Of a stretch of DNA of 64,000 bases, positions 1 to 6,555 are shown piece by piece (position 1 is the stretch's first letter; the number at the start of each line of letters is the position of its first letter). The stretch spans positions 5,580,001 through 5,644,000 of the forward strand of contig NZ_PJMQ01000001.1 of assembly GCF_002846335.1 (NCBI RefSeq). Reading direction: 5' to 3'. Source of the stretch: Janthinobacterium sp. 61 (lineage in GTDB: Bacteria > Pseudomonadota > Gammaproteobacteria > Burkholderiales > Burkholderiaceae_D). The translations under genes and the position numbers were made by a program. Under the pieces are notes generated by a model. The model saw only the letters and a program-made list of their open reading frames with translations. It had not been told where the DNA came from and made no database searches.

Positions 1-2
1 CT

Positions 3-1229
3 GAACGCCTTCTCCAAGAGGAAAGGGCTCTGCGAGAAGAGCTGATCGCCGGAATTTTTCCGAAAATGGATGACTATAGTGCGTTCATTCTGTCGAATAT
101 TCAGTCTGGGCGAGGGTGCATTGTCTGCGGCAATAAAGATGCTGCGCGCTTAGCTGAGGCGCGGAAGAAGCTTGAGGAGTCGTTAGATTGCCCTATCTGT
201 TCTGCTGATATCTCGCACCAAGAAGCGAATCCATACGTCGAAGAATCCGTTGACGGGAAAGAGCGCCTAAATTTCCTCTCCCAGGAACGCAAGAAATATC
301 TCAGCGGGGAACAGGCATTGCTGGTTGAAATTAAGCAGGTAAGTTTGAAATTCATTGGAGCAGAGGAATCTCGCTGGCGTCTCGAAGGTGAGTTGAACGG
401 CCTGAAAACGAAAATTCGGATCGCCAGATCGTACTTGGATAAGAACACGCCCTCTAATCTGCAGGATTTCAGCGAACGCCTCAAGGCATTGGCAGAAACG
501 GTCGAAGATTATAAGTACGAAAAGAACGACGCTCTCGTAAAGATCAAGACGATCGTAGATGCATTGTCTACAAACGTCGAAGGGTTCAAGGATGAATTGA
601 TTGAAAAATTTGGTGTGTTTATCGAAGCGTTCCTCGCAGAACGCTGTGAACTAACTCACCGCACTGAGCCTCGAAATATCGGACAAATGTCATCCTCAAT
701 AGAGCTCCTTTTCCCCGAGTTTCATGTCAACATGACTTCCGGTGTGTATAGACAGAGCGGCACTCCACGAGAAGGTGCGCACACGGTCTCTGAATCGCAG
801 ATGGAATTCATCGAATTGGCTTTTCGCATGGGAATATTGGCCATCGCTGCTAGTGATACCGCTGTGACGATTGTGATGGAAACGCCAGAGGCGAGCTTGG
901 ATGCTGTCTTCATCCCTCGTGCTGGCCACGCGCTAAATAGCTTTGCCAAGTCGGCGACTCGTCTAGAGAGTACGTTAATAACGTCATCAAATCTAAATGG
1001 AAGTCAGATGATCCCTGCACTTCTTGGTTTGGTATCGCCGCCATCCGAATCCTCTACCTCCAGCAGTGTCGGACTGACATGGAATAGCATGCCCATGGAG
1101 GAAAGATATGACCGCGTCCTTAATCTCCTTGAATACGCCGCAGAAAATGCTGCGCTCCATAAATTTTCACAGGAATACAAGGCGCGTCTTGATGAGGCAA
1201 TTATGACTCTAGAGACGGAAGATGCGTAA
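3..1229 (+). CDS. SMC/Rad50-like ABC ATPase, C-terminal part (5' end outside window)
   Basis: The reading frame is open from the left edge through the first ATG at 66, so this is the C-terminal part of a longer protein. Counting from that ATG, two CxxC pairs (C18/C21 and C42/C45) form a zinc-ribbon or hook-like element, followed by about 130 charged, helical residues typical of a coiled coil. The C-terminal ATPase lobe has an ABC-signature-like VSESQ (241-245) and a Walker B/D-loop with catalytic Glu in ETPEASLD (E272). Such ATPases sense or bridge DNA in defence and repair complexes. The gene overlaps the next by 8 nt, so the three genes are probably translated together. In Lamassu/ABC-3C systems the ATPase is paired with a middle protein and a nuclease, as here. 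The N-terminal Walker A lobe is not visible. Confidence 0.8.
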   Translation, partial: ERLLQEERALREELIAGIFPKMDDYSAFILSNIQSGRGCIVCGNKDAARLAEARKKLEESLDCPICSADISHQEANPYVEESVDGKERLNFLSQERKKYLSGEQALLVEIKQVSLKFIGAEESRWRLEGELNGLKTKIRIARSYLDKNTPSNLQDFSERLKALAETVEDYKYEKNDALVKIKTIVDALSTNVEGFKDELIEKFGVFIEAFLAERCELTHRTEPRNIGQMSSSIELLFPEFHVNMTSGVYRQSGTPREGAHTVSESQMEFIELAFRMGILAIAASDTAVTIVMETPEASLDAVFIPRAGHALNSFAKSATRLESTLITSSNLNGSQMIPALLGLVSPPSESSTSSSVGLTWNSMPMEERYDRVLNLLEYAAENAALHKFSQEYKARLDEAIMTLETEDA

Positions 1230-1881
1230 CGTGCCCACAGCGCCTAGCGGAGAAGGCGCGAATTTTCGCCGCTTTTGGATTCTTGCAGTCCTGTCGGGAG
1301 TCGAACGCGGAGGGGCAAGTCCAATTGGACTACGACACTTCAATTTGATGGCGTACTTCGCGAATTCAGTCTCGCGTTGCTATGACATTGAACCGTTGGA
1401 TCCTACCGTGTTAAAGGAGCGAGGTGGCCCGCTTTATCCGCAGTTGATGTGGGATCTTGATCGGCTAGTTGGAATGCGACTTGTCCGGGTTGTTAATTTG
1501 GTCATCGCATCCGAAGGCGGGGCGAGACATGTTTCATATGCGATTACGTTGGGGGGGCTGAACCACTTGAAGGCATGTACCGAGCTTTCCGATGAAATGA
1601 ATCTTATAACAAGTTCTTTGACCAGTGCGGCGCAGGCCTATTGCAGAGCCCGTCGAGGAATTAGCGTTGAGAGCATGCAAACGAAAGATGCAAATATTTC
1701 TGATCCCAAGTTTGGGAATGGCGACATTGTTGACTTTGGCGAATGGGACAATTACAACGCCACTGCAAATGCGGTCGATTTCGTAAAGAGTTCTGTTGAA
1801 CCTCCTTTTGAGGAGAACACGAACATTGCGGTGAACCTGTACGCGCAGTATCTTGCGAAGGCAGCGGAGGTCGCTCTATGA
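1222..1881 (+). CDS. Putative middle component of an ABC-ATPase/nuclease defence system
   Basis: A 219-residue soluble protein with no signal peptide or membrane segment. Its ATG overlaps the end of the ATPase gene by 8 nt, and its own stop overlaps the nuclease start by 4 nt (ATGA). The N-terminal half has a pattern compatible with a winged-helix fold: a helix rich in Phe/Trp near residue 20, then a stretch around residues 75-110 including WDLDRLVGMRLVRVVNL, followed by a likely beta wing. I do not recognise a named family from motifs. The assignment as middle component rests on size, position between ATPase and nuclease, and overlapping genes, as in LmuC of Lamassu or the MC proteins of ABC-3C. 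Base composition matches the island and not the GC-rich flank. Confidence 0.6.
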   Translation: MRNVPTAPSGEGANFRRFWILAVLSGVERGGASPIGLRHFNLMAYFANSVSRCYDIEPLDPTVLKERGGPLYPQLMWDLDRLVGMRLVRVVNLVIASEGGARHVSYAITLGGLNHLKACTELSDEMNLITSSLTSAAQAYCRARRGISVESMQTKDANISDPKFGNGDIVDFGEWDNYNATANAVDFVKSSVEPPFEENTNIAVNLYAQYLAKAAEVAL

Positions 1882-2912
1882 CTAACATCAGCGCCAAAGG
1901 GACGCTGGGTGGAGCGAATCTTACTGAGTTAGCCAAAATCAGCGCAAAGGCATTTCAGGTTGTAGATGAAAACGACATTGCTCCATTTGAGCTTGATTGG
2001 CACGAGGTTTTTGATCGCTGGGGAGCTGGTGCTTCACCTGCGGTCCAAGGCTCGTTAGTTTTGATTTTTTTGGATACCGCACAGGTCGTCGGCAGCTCGC
2101 TTGGCTGTGAGACTATCTATCAATTTGGTATGAAGGATGTAGCCGAGCCGGGCGTTTACCTCGTCAGTAAGTCTGCGACTGGAAATGCGTGGCGCATTCC
2201 TGGCTCTAGTGCAGATCATCAGGAGAACTGCTCCAAGATTAGCGCGAGTGGACTGGCGGACCAAGTTGCTGTCGTTCTTGGTGTGCGGACCGGTCATTTC
2301 TTAGTACTGCCGGCGGGAATTGATGGAACCAGCTGGTCTGTAAATTTGAACTGTGTCAGTCCAACGTTGGATGACGCAATCCTCACCGAGCACTTGAATG
2401 TTTTTGCTGTTGAAAATTTGAACTCTGCTGAGACCCGGAGCGACCTTTGGATTGATGCATCGCAATGGATTCCGAAGGAGCAGGCTGAACGGATAATTCA
2501 GAAGCTGCTTTTGGTAGGCCTACGCACCGCGCTTACCAAGCATTCGGTAATTCCAGAACCATCAACAGCGATCGGGCGCTTAGACCTCCTTGTATTGAGT
2601 AAAGATCCGTCCGATCCTGATCGTTATGTTCTCGAGCTGAAGGCCGTCCGTTCGCACACATCGACAGGCACTGCAGTGACTGCTTCAGCCATGGTGACTC
2701 ATCTTAGTGATGGTGTAGACCAGGCGGATCAATACCGCAAAAAGGTCGGCGGAAAGTCCGCATACCTTTGCGTTTACGATATGAGGCGAGTGAAGGGCGG
2801 GGACGTAATCGAAAAGACCAAGCCAAAATGCGCCAATACGGACGTACGTCTCCGAGTTTTTGACGTACACAATGCATCGAAAACCGCCCGAAAAGCGGCC
2901 GCTACGGCATGA
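1878..2912 (+). CDS. PD-(D/E)XK-type nuclease, likely effector of the three-gene system
   Basis: A 344-residue protein. The C-terminal part (about 190-310) carries the PD-(D/E)XK pattern: a helix with a conserved Glu (KEQAERII), then D236 in GRLDLLV, then E253-x-K255 in LELKAV, then a helix with Gln and Tyr (DQADQY) that often supports the active site. The N-terminal 190 residues have no motif I recognise and may bind the partner proteins. The protein probably cuts DNA when the ATPase complex detects invading nucleic acid, by analogy with Lamassu effectors. The start overlaps the middle gene by 4 nt. The gene ends 45 bp before the convergent methyltransferase gene, with a hairpin between them. 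It could also be a restriction-type nuclease working with that methyltransferase. Confidence 0.7.
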   Translation: MTNISAKGTLGGANLTELAKISAKAFQVVDENDIAPFELDWHEVFDRWGAGASPAVQGSLVLIFLDTAQVVGSSLGCETIYQFGMKDVAEPGVYLVSKSATGNAWRIPGSSADHQENCSKISASGLADQVAVVLGVRTGHFLVLPAGIDGTSWSVNLNCVSPTLDDAILTEHLNVFAVENLNSAETRSDLWIDASQWIPKEQAERIIQKLLLVGLRTALTKHSVIPEPSTAIGRLDLLVLSKDPSDPDRYVLELKAVRSHTSTGTAVTASAMVTHLSDGVDQADQYRKKVGGKSAYLCVYDMRRVKGGDVIEKTKPKCANTDVRLRVFDVHNASKTARKAAATA

Positions 2913-2930
2913 AGGAATGCTCTAGAATTC

Positions 2931-2958
2931 GAGTCCAGCGCTTGTATGGACTGGACTC
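2931..2958. terminator. Hairpin between convergent nuclease and methyltransferase genes
   Basis: A perfect 8-bp stem (GAGTCCAG at 2931-2938 and CTGGACTC at 2951-2958) with a 12-nt loop lies in the 45-bp gap between the two convergent genes. It overlaps the methyltransferase stop codon. There is no T-tract on either strand, so it may act as a processing site or a weak bidirectional terminator. Confidence 0.5.
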
Positions 2959-4240
2959 AGCGGCCTAAGACAACGAGGGACTCCGCCAGTGTTTTGCTAG
3001 CGCGTCCTTGTTGAGTGGACGAGCGCATTGAGCGTGCGGCGCTGCTGCTGATCTCCCGCAGTTTCAACGTTTGACCAAGTTCGCTTAAAATCTTTGGGAC
3101 GTCAATGAGGACGTTTGCGTACGACGAATTCCCCACCACCATTGCGATCTGTCCGTCTGGAGATAGTTTTCGTTCGCATTCCTGCATCAACGTACGCATA
3201 TCGCAGAAATAGCTGTTTACCATGTCAGGTAAATTCTTATTCCAAAGCTCGCCCTTCACGTCATTCAATTTCTCAAGCGTTTTTTCCAAAGTCAAACTTT
3301 GTAAGACTTCGCCTTTACTCGCCCAAGCACATTGAACATGAGAGCGTAGAGTCGACTGGCGAAGCTGAGCATTATCGTCAGCAGTCGTCAAGTATCCTAG
3401 AATCCACAGTTCAATATTGTAGATATCGGTGTAGTCAAACGAGTTAGGATAGGGGGGAGAAAATAGTACGAGATCGACTGGTCCCTCTACGAGTGGAATT
3501 TTTTTACGTGCATCGCCGCGCAATAAAGTGAACTCTGATCGACGCACTCTAGCATGGCGATAAATGTCTTCAATGACACGCTGCATTGCTTCGACAAAAG
3601 CGTCTTTCACATCCTCTGCTTGAACGTCCCTCGACTGCCAGTTGCCGCGGTAGCGCCTGCCTTTGCCATCGATTCGTACATTGCTGACTTCAATCAAAAC
3701 TGATGCCAGAGCCACCTTAAACAGCCGTCTAGCAGTTTTATCTACACAGCTGTTAATCGAAAGGCGGAATGCTTCAATCATGCAAATGATTTCTTGAGAA
3801 AAAATCCATCGACTCTTTACCCCAGGTTCAACGAACGTAGGTGGAAGCCGTGCTTTTAGGCTTTCAACGTCAATCTCCATTTTCTCTGCACGACGAAGGA
3901 TTCTAGACGCGAGTGACGGTAGATCGATATCTTGGTAGTCTGAAAGCTTCGCTTCGATCAGGTCGGCTAAGAACGGATTTACCTCTACTAAGGTCGAGGG
4001 GATGCCGAGAAACTGAGCGACAACCCCAGTCGTGCCTGAGCCCCCACAACAATCCAAAATCTGCGTAGGGCGACGCGGCATCGCGTCGATAACCGATTCC
4101 ACAAGGCTGGGCGAAAAAGCTTCCTTGAACTTGAACCAACGTTGAAATGCCAGTTCTTCCGATCCGCGATAAGTAGTTGGAGCCGAACTGCTCCAATCTT
4201 TTGTCCACGCATCGAAGGCGCTTTCAGTTGTGTTCAGCAT
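2957..4240 (-). CDS. Site-specific DNA methyltransferase (N4-cytosine or N6-adenine)
   Basis: A 427-residue amino-methyltransferase. The SAM-binding motif I is LDCCGGSGTTG (62-72), and the catalytic motif IV is SPPY at 261-264, followed by NSFDY. The order motif I before IV and the FKEAFSP segment before motif I fit the N4/N6 DNA methylase family. SPPY often marks N4-cytosine enzymes, but adenine specificity cannot be excluded. About 190 residues between the motifs could hold the target recognition region. It faces away from the HTH regulator and shares a 16-bp palindromic operator with it. It converges on the nuclease operon, so it may protect the host from that nuclease or be an independent modification gene. 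Codon use is island-like, suggesting transfer. Confidence 0.85.
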   Translation of the reverse strand: MLNTTESAFDAWTKDWSSSAPTTYRGSEELAFQRWFKFKEAFSPSLVESVIDAMPRRPTQILDCCGGSGTTGVVAQFLGIPSTLVEVNPFLADLIEAKLSDYQDIDLPSLASRILRRAEKMEIDVESLKARLPPTFVEPGVKSRWIFSQEIICMIEAFRLSINSCVDKTARRLFKVALASVLIEVSNVRIDGKGRRYRGNWQSRDVQAEDVKDAFVEAMQRVIEDIYRHARVRRSEFTLLRGDARKKIPLVEGPVDLVLFSPPYPNSFDYTDIYNIELWILGYLTTADDNAQLRQSTLRSHVQCAWASKGEVLQSLTLEKTLEKLNDVKGELWNKNLPDMVNSYFCDMRTLMQECERKLSPDGQIAMVVGNSSYANVLIDVPKILSELGQTLKLREISSSAARSMRSSTQQGRASKTLAESLVVLGR

Positions 4241-4251
4241 AAATTTCCCAG

Positions 4252-4280
4252 TTGAAAAGCTTCGTACGATTGTATATTAT
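4252..4280 (+). promoter_or_regulatory. Promoter of the HTH regulator gene, probably leaderless
   Basis: TTGAAA (4252-4257), a 17-bp spacer and TATTAT (4275-4280) form a good sigma-70 promoter. Transcription would start about 4287-4290, which is at or next to the ATG at 4290. No ribosome binding site is visible, so the mRNA is probably leaderless, as for many controller and repressor genes. Confidence 0.65.
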
Positions 4281-4296
4281 GCGCATAATATGTCAA
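4269..4296 (-). promoter_or_regulatory. Methyltransferase promoter with operator as spacer
   Basis: Read on the minus strand, a consensus -35 TTGACA (4296-4291) is followed by exactly 16 bp and then a -10 TACAAT (4274-4269). Those 16 bp are the whole palindrome at 4275-4290, so a bound regulator would cover the spacer. The ATG of the methyltransferase gene lies about 30 bp further on. Confidence 0.7.
4275..4290. promoter_or_regulatory. Perfect 16-bp palindromic operator shared by divergent genes
   Basis: TATTATGCGCATAATA is a perfect palindrome. It contains the -10 box of the rightward promoter, ends on the A of the regulator start codon, and exactly fills the spacer of the leftward methyltransferase promoter. 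It is the natural binding site for the HTH protein encoded immediately to the right. Confidence 0.75.
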
Positions 4297-4616
4297 CAAC
4301 TCTTTCCTCCTCTGATATGCTCCAACTGAAAGAAATTTTCAGGCTGGAAGGACTTCGTCAAGAAGAAGTGGCACGAGAAATTGGGATATCTCAAGAGCAG
4401 CTTTGTCGCATTTTAAATGGTAAGGTGAGAGGGCGATCTGGGGCAGCGCAGAAATTATTTGACAAATATGCGCATAAATTGCGCGTAACCACGACCGTCT
4501 CCCAATGCCGAGACGACATTGTGGCCGCTGCGCTAGAGCTTTGGGACGGCGAGATTGCTACGGCTGAACCACTTGTTGCCTTTTTGCGAACTGCTAAAAT
4601 CTTAAGTAAGGCGTAG
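4290..4616 (+). CDS. XRE-like HTH regulator (controller-type)
   Basis: A 108-residue protein with a helix-turn-helix near residues 15-45 (RQEEVAREIGISQEQLCRIL), the pattern of XRE/Cro-type DNA-binding domains. I chose the ATG at 4290 over the upstream GTG at 4230, because the GTG lies before the promoter and would place the operator inside the coding region. The remaining C-terminal half is helical and has no known motif. It probably binds the palindrome at 4275-4290, repressing itself and timing methyltransferase expression, as controller proteins of restriction-modification systems do. A second, weaker copy of the site lies inside its own gene. The gene is AT-rich like the rest of the island. 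Confidence 0.75.
   Translation: MSTTLSSSDMLQLKEIFRLEGLRQEEVAREIGISQEQLCRILNGKVRGRSGAAQKLFDKYAHKLRVTTTVSQCRDDIVAAALELWDGEIATAEPLVAFLRTAKILSKA
4467..4476. promoter_or_regulatory. Secondary copy of the operator core inside the HTH gene
   Basis: TATGCGCATA, a 10-bp palindrome identical to the core of the 4275-4290 operator, recurs 192 bp downstream within the regulator gene. It could be an auxiliary binding site or chance in an AT-rich sequence. Confidence 0.35.
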
Positions 4617-5037
4617 CTGTCCAGTCCTGTTTGATCATAAACGCGCTTTACGAATAGGTCCGACGTTTTTTTCTGCCACTCCTTGAGCGTCTGGATGGGC
4701 GTTTTAACGCCGATGGTGAAAGCCGCGTAAAATGCAGGCTTCGCGGGTCTAGCTCAATGGTAGAGCAGAAGCTTCCCAAGCAGCTGATGGATATGTCAGA
4801 AGGGGGACCTTTTGGGATACATGGAAATTTCAAATTGCCATAATCTAGGATATATGTGGGTTCTGAGCTAGGATGTGAATCCCCCTCTCACCATTTTTGA
4901 GCGAAACTCGGCCCTTCGGCGTACGTCCCAGCCCACAGCCCTGAATACCCCAAGCCCCGCAAACCTTGTCCCCTCTCAATTCCCCCACAGTTTCCCCGAT
5001 GTATTGTAAGCCTCTCCTACCCCCCCCGGAGAGCCCC
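4617..5037. other. Intergenic boundary between AT-rich island and chromosome
   Basis: This 421-bp stretch has no convincing ORF. It holds the tRNA-Gly fragment at 4743-4781, preceded by a plausible -10 (TAAAAT, about 4727). Right of about 4880 the sequence turns C-rich and resembles the flank. No integrase, direct repeat or complete attachment site was seen. Confidence 0.5.
4743..4781 (+). pseudogene. 5' fragment of a tRNA-Gly(CCC) gene
   Basis: The first 39 nt match the 5' half of a tRNA-Gly: a 7-nt acceptor strand GCGGGTC, a D arm (GCTCAATGGTAGAGC), an anticodon stem strand GAAGC and a loop TTCCCAA with anticodon CCC. After GC at 4780-4781 the sequence diverges, so the 3' anticodon strand, T arm and acceptor 3' strand are missing. 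The break in the anticodon stem is close to a common crossover point of tyrosine recombinases, so this may be a scar of integration or excision next to the defence island. Confidence 0.7.
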
Positions 5038-5424
5038 ATGTCCTACACCTATACCAAAGTCGACGACCTGGAAAAAACCACCATGGTGGGCAACCATCAA
5101 TGCGTCGCGCTGGTCCGCCACTACGCGGCTGCGCCTGCCACGTTGGCCTGGAAGCAGGGGGAGGCGGTGCTGGGAAATCGCTTGCTGCGCAAGGGCACGG
5201 CCATTGCCACGTTTATCAACGGGAAGTATGCGAATCATCGACAAGGCAATCACGCGGCCCTGTATTTGGGACAGACGCTGGACGGTATCATTGTCATGGA
5301 TCAGTGGTCGGGCAAGCGCCCGGGCATCGTGACTTCGCGAACCTTGCGTTCCAAAGGCCAGTACAAGAATGGCTTGCATATCGACCCCAGCAACAATGCC
5401 GATGCTTTTTTCGTTATCGAATAG
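5038..5424 (+). CDS. BPSL0067-family protein, putative NlpC/P60-like amidase effector
   Basis: A 128-residue protein with the architecture of small NlpC/P60 or CHAP-like cysteine amidases. A catalytic-type Cys (C22 in NHQCVALV) is followed by a His (H72 in GNHAALYL) and an Asp in MDQW (D88). The sequence resembles the BPSL0067 family. It has no signal peptide, which suits delivery by a type VI secretion system or similar machine to cleave peptidoglycan peptides in a rival periplasm. The next gene, 10 bp downstream, encodes an exported protein that fits an immunity partner. No secretion genes are adjacent, so this would be an orphan effector. I chose the ATG at 5038 because alignable residues start there and the upstream extension is Pro-rich. 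Confidence 0.7.
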   Translation: MSYTYTKVDDLEKTTMVGNHQCVALVRHYAAAPATLAWKQGEAVLGNRLLRKGTAIATFINGKYANHRQGNHAALYLGQTLDGIIVMDQWSGKRPGIVTSRTLRSKGQYKNGLHIDPSNNADAFFVIE

Positions 5425-5434
5425 GGGAGTATCC

Positions 5435-5869
5435 ATGCAACCTAAACGTTTGTTGACCGGCGCCGCCTGCTGTTTCTTTTCTTTGTTCGCGCACGCCGCC
5501 GTGGCCACATCACTGGCTTGCCCGACGAGCGTGCCTGTGACCTCTATCAAACTGGATGCCGTACCGGCTGGCTGGACACCGTATATTGACAGCCCGCTCT
5601 ACCTGAGCGCCGCAGCACCGATCGATGGCGCACCGGAGCGCAGGGGACAGCTCGTACCCAGCGGGGAGCGCAAGAAGAAAGGGCAAACGACGCTCAGCTA
5701 CCGTTTGGAAGGCCGCTATCCGGACGGAAAGTGGCTGCAATGCGGCTACGGCGTGCATGGTGAAGTAACTTTGTCGAGGCGAATGGACGACAGTGTCAGC
5801 CTGTGCGAATTTACCTACAGGAAAGGCAGCAAGGCTGGGCAGAACGAGATCGATATCGATTGCCGTTAA
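5435..5869 (+). CDS. STY0301-like exported protein, putative immunity partner
   Basis: A 144-residue protein with a clear signal peptide (basic start MQPKR, a hydrophobic stretch, cleavage likely after AHA near residue 22). The mature part has four Cys (in ACPT, LQCGY, SLCEF, IDCR) that could form two disulfides, in line with a periplasmic location. It resembles the STY0301 family, which is found beside BPSL0067-type amidases. The start at 5435 follows GGGGAG and is preferred over an in-frame ATG at 5369 that lies inside the upstream gene. It probably protects the cell from the adjacent amidase, a role inferred from gene order and export only. Confidence 0.65.
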   Translation: MQPKRLLTGAACCFFSLFAHAAVATSLACPTSVPVTSIKLDAVPAGWTPYIDSPLYLSAAAPIDGAPERRGQLVPSGERKKKGQTTLSYRLEGRYPDGKWLQCGYGVHGEVTLSRRMDDSVSLCEFTYRKGSKAGQNEIDIDCR

Positions 5870-5881
5870 GTCATTTTGGTA

Positions 5882-6304
5882 TCACCGCGATCCGCCGCCC
5901 TTGGCTTCGGCCTCGATCAAGCTGAGCGCCGCACGCGACTGCAGGCCGCTGTGCGTCTCGTGCCGCGCCGCCGCATAGCGGTCGATCTTGCTCAGCACAA
6001 AGTGTAGCAGGCTGATGTTGATGCGTTCGGGCTTGCTATCGAGTTTTTCAAGGTCGAGGTGCACCAATGCCCAGATGCCGCCCGCATGCTCAGGATAGGC
6101 CTGCAGGGCTTCGATCTTGCTTTGCGTGATATCCACGGGTTCACCCAGCTCCAGCAGTGTCTCGATGTGAATGGTGATGGCTGCCCGGACGTTGTTGAGC
6201 GCGTCTTCCAGGCTGTCGCCCCACGAGTGGACGCCTTGGATGTCGGGGACGTTCACACCGAATACGCTGGCTGCACCTTTGAAAATGACAACGGGGATAT
6301 GCAT
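5882..6304 (-). CDS. HicB-family antitoxin-like protein, no HicA partner seen
   Basis: A 140-residue protein with the partly degraded RNase-H-like N-terminal fold of HicB antitoxins: MHIPVVIFK, then FGVNVPDIQGVHSWGDSLEDALNNVRAAI, matching the usual beta-strand, 'D.pg..s.Gdt.eeA..n' and helix. The C-terminal part (about 90-130) is helical and could bind DNA. In classic loci the HicA mRNase gene is directly adjacent. No 60-80 codon ORF with a HicA-like double-stranded RNA-binding pattern is visible on either side, so this is a solitary HicB, perhaps a regulator or the survivor of a decayed pair. It runs convergent to the STY0301-like gene, with only 12 bp between stops. Confidence 0.7.
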   Translation of the reverse strand: MHIPVVIFKGAASVFGVNVPDIQGVHSWGDSLEDALNNVRAAITIHIETLLELGEPVDITQSKIEALQAYPEHAGGIWALVHLDLEKLDSKPERINISLLHFVLSKIDRYAAARHETHSGLQSRAALSLIEAEAKGGGSR

Positions 6305-6443
6305 GGCCGCTCCCTGCGATTGAGCTGAGCGTGCATTTCAGCCTAGTCGCTGCGATACAAGGTTTCAAATGCAATAAAGATCGCGGAAGCGGTTCTTTTG
6401 CACTCAATAAGTAACCCCATCAATTCGTGCCTGTGGCTGTGCA

Positions 6444-6477
6444 TGTCGGCTTACGCGTTCCGCTAAGCCGACCTACG
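6444..6477 (-). repeat. REP element (GTAG-headed imperfect palindrome)
   Basis: On the minus strand GTAGGTCGGCTTAGCG pairs with CGCGTAAGCCGAC around a short loop, leaving the single-base bulge typical of REP elements. The same design recurs at 38180-38280 and 49370-49472. Confidence 0.65.
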
Positions 6478-6506
6478 AAATTGCCACCCGCCCGCAGCGC
6501 AGACGC

Positions 6507-6532
6507 AAAAAAACCCGCCGAAGCGGGTTTTT
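6507..6532 (-). terminator. Rho-independent terminator of aceA
   Basis: An 8-bp stem (AAACCCGC at 6511-6518, GCGGGTTT at 6523-6530) closes a CGAA loop. On the minus strand it ends in a run of T, 24 bp past the aceA stop. Confidence 0.85.
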
Positions 6533-6555
6533 CACTCTACCAGCAAACCAAAATC

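Noticed and set aside
4230..4289. The upstream GTG start for the HTH gene
   Set aside because: It lies before the promoter and operator. Translation from it would place both inside the coding region.
4874..4893. A tRNA 3'-end-like sequence (AATCCCCCTCTCACCA)
   Set aside because: It cannot pair with the acceptor strand of the tRNA-Gly fragment at 4743, the T-stem does not fold, and the distance of 150 nt is too long for one tRNA.
6305..6420. A possible HicA toxin next to HicB
   Set aside because: No frame gives a HicA-like 60-80 residue protein. The frames are interrupted or unrelated.
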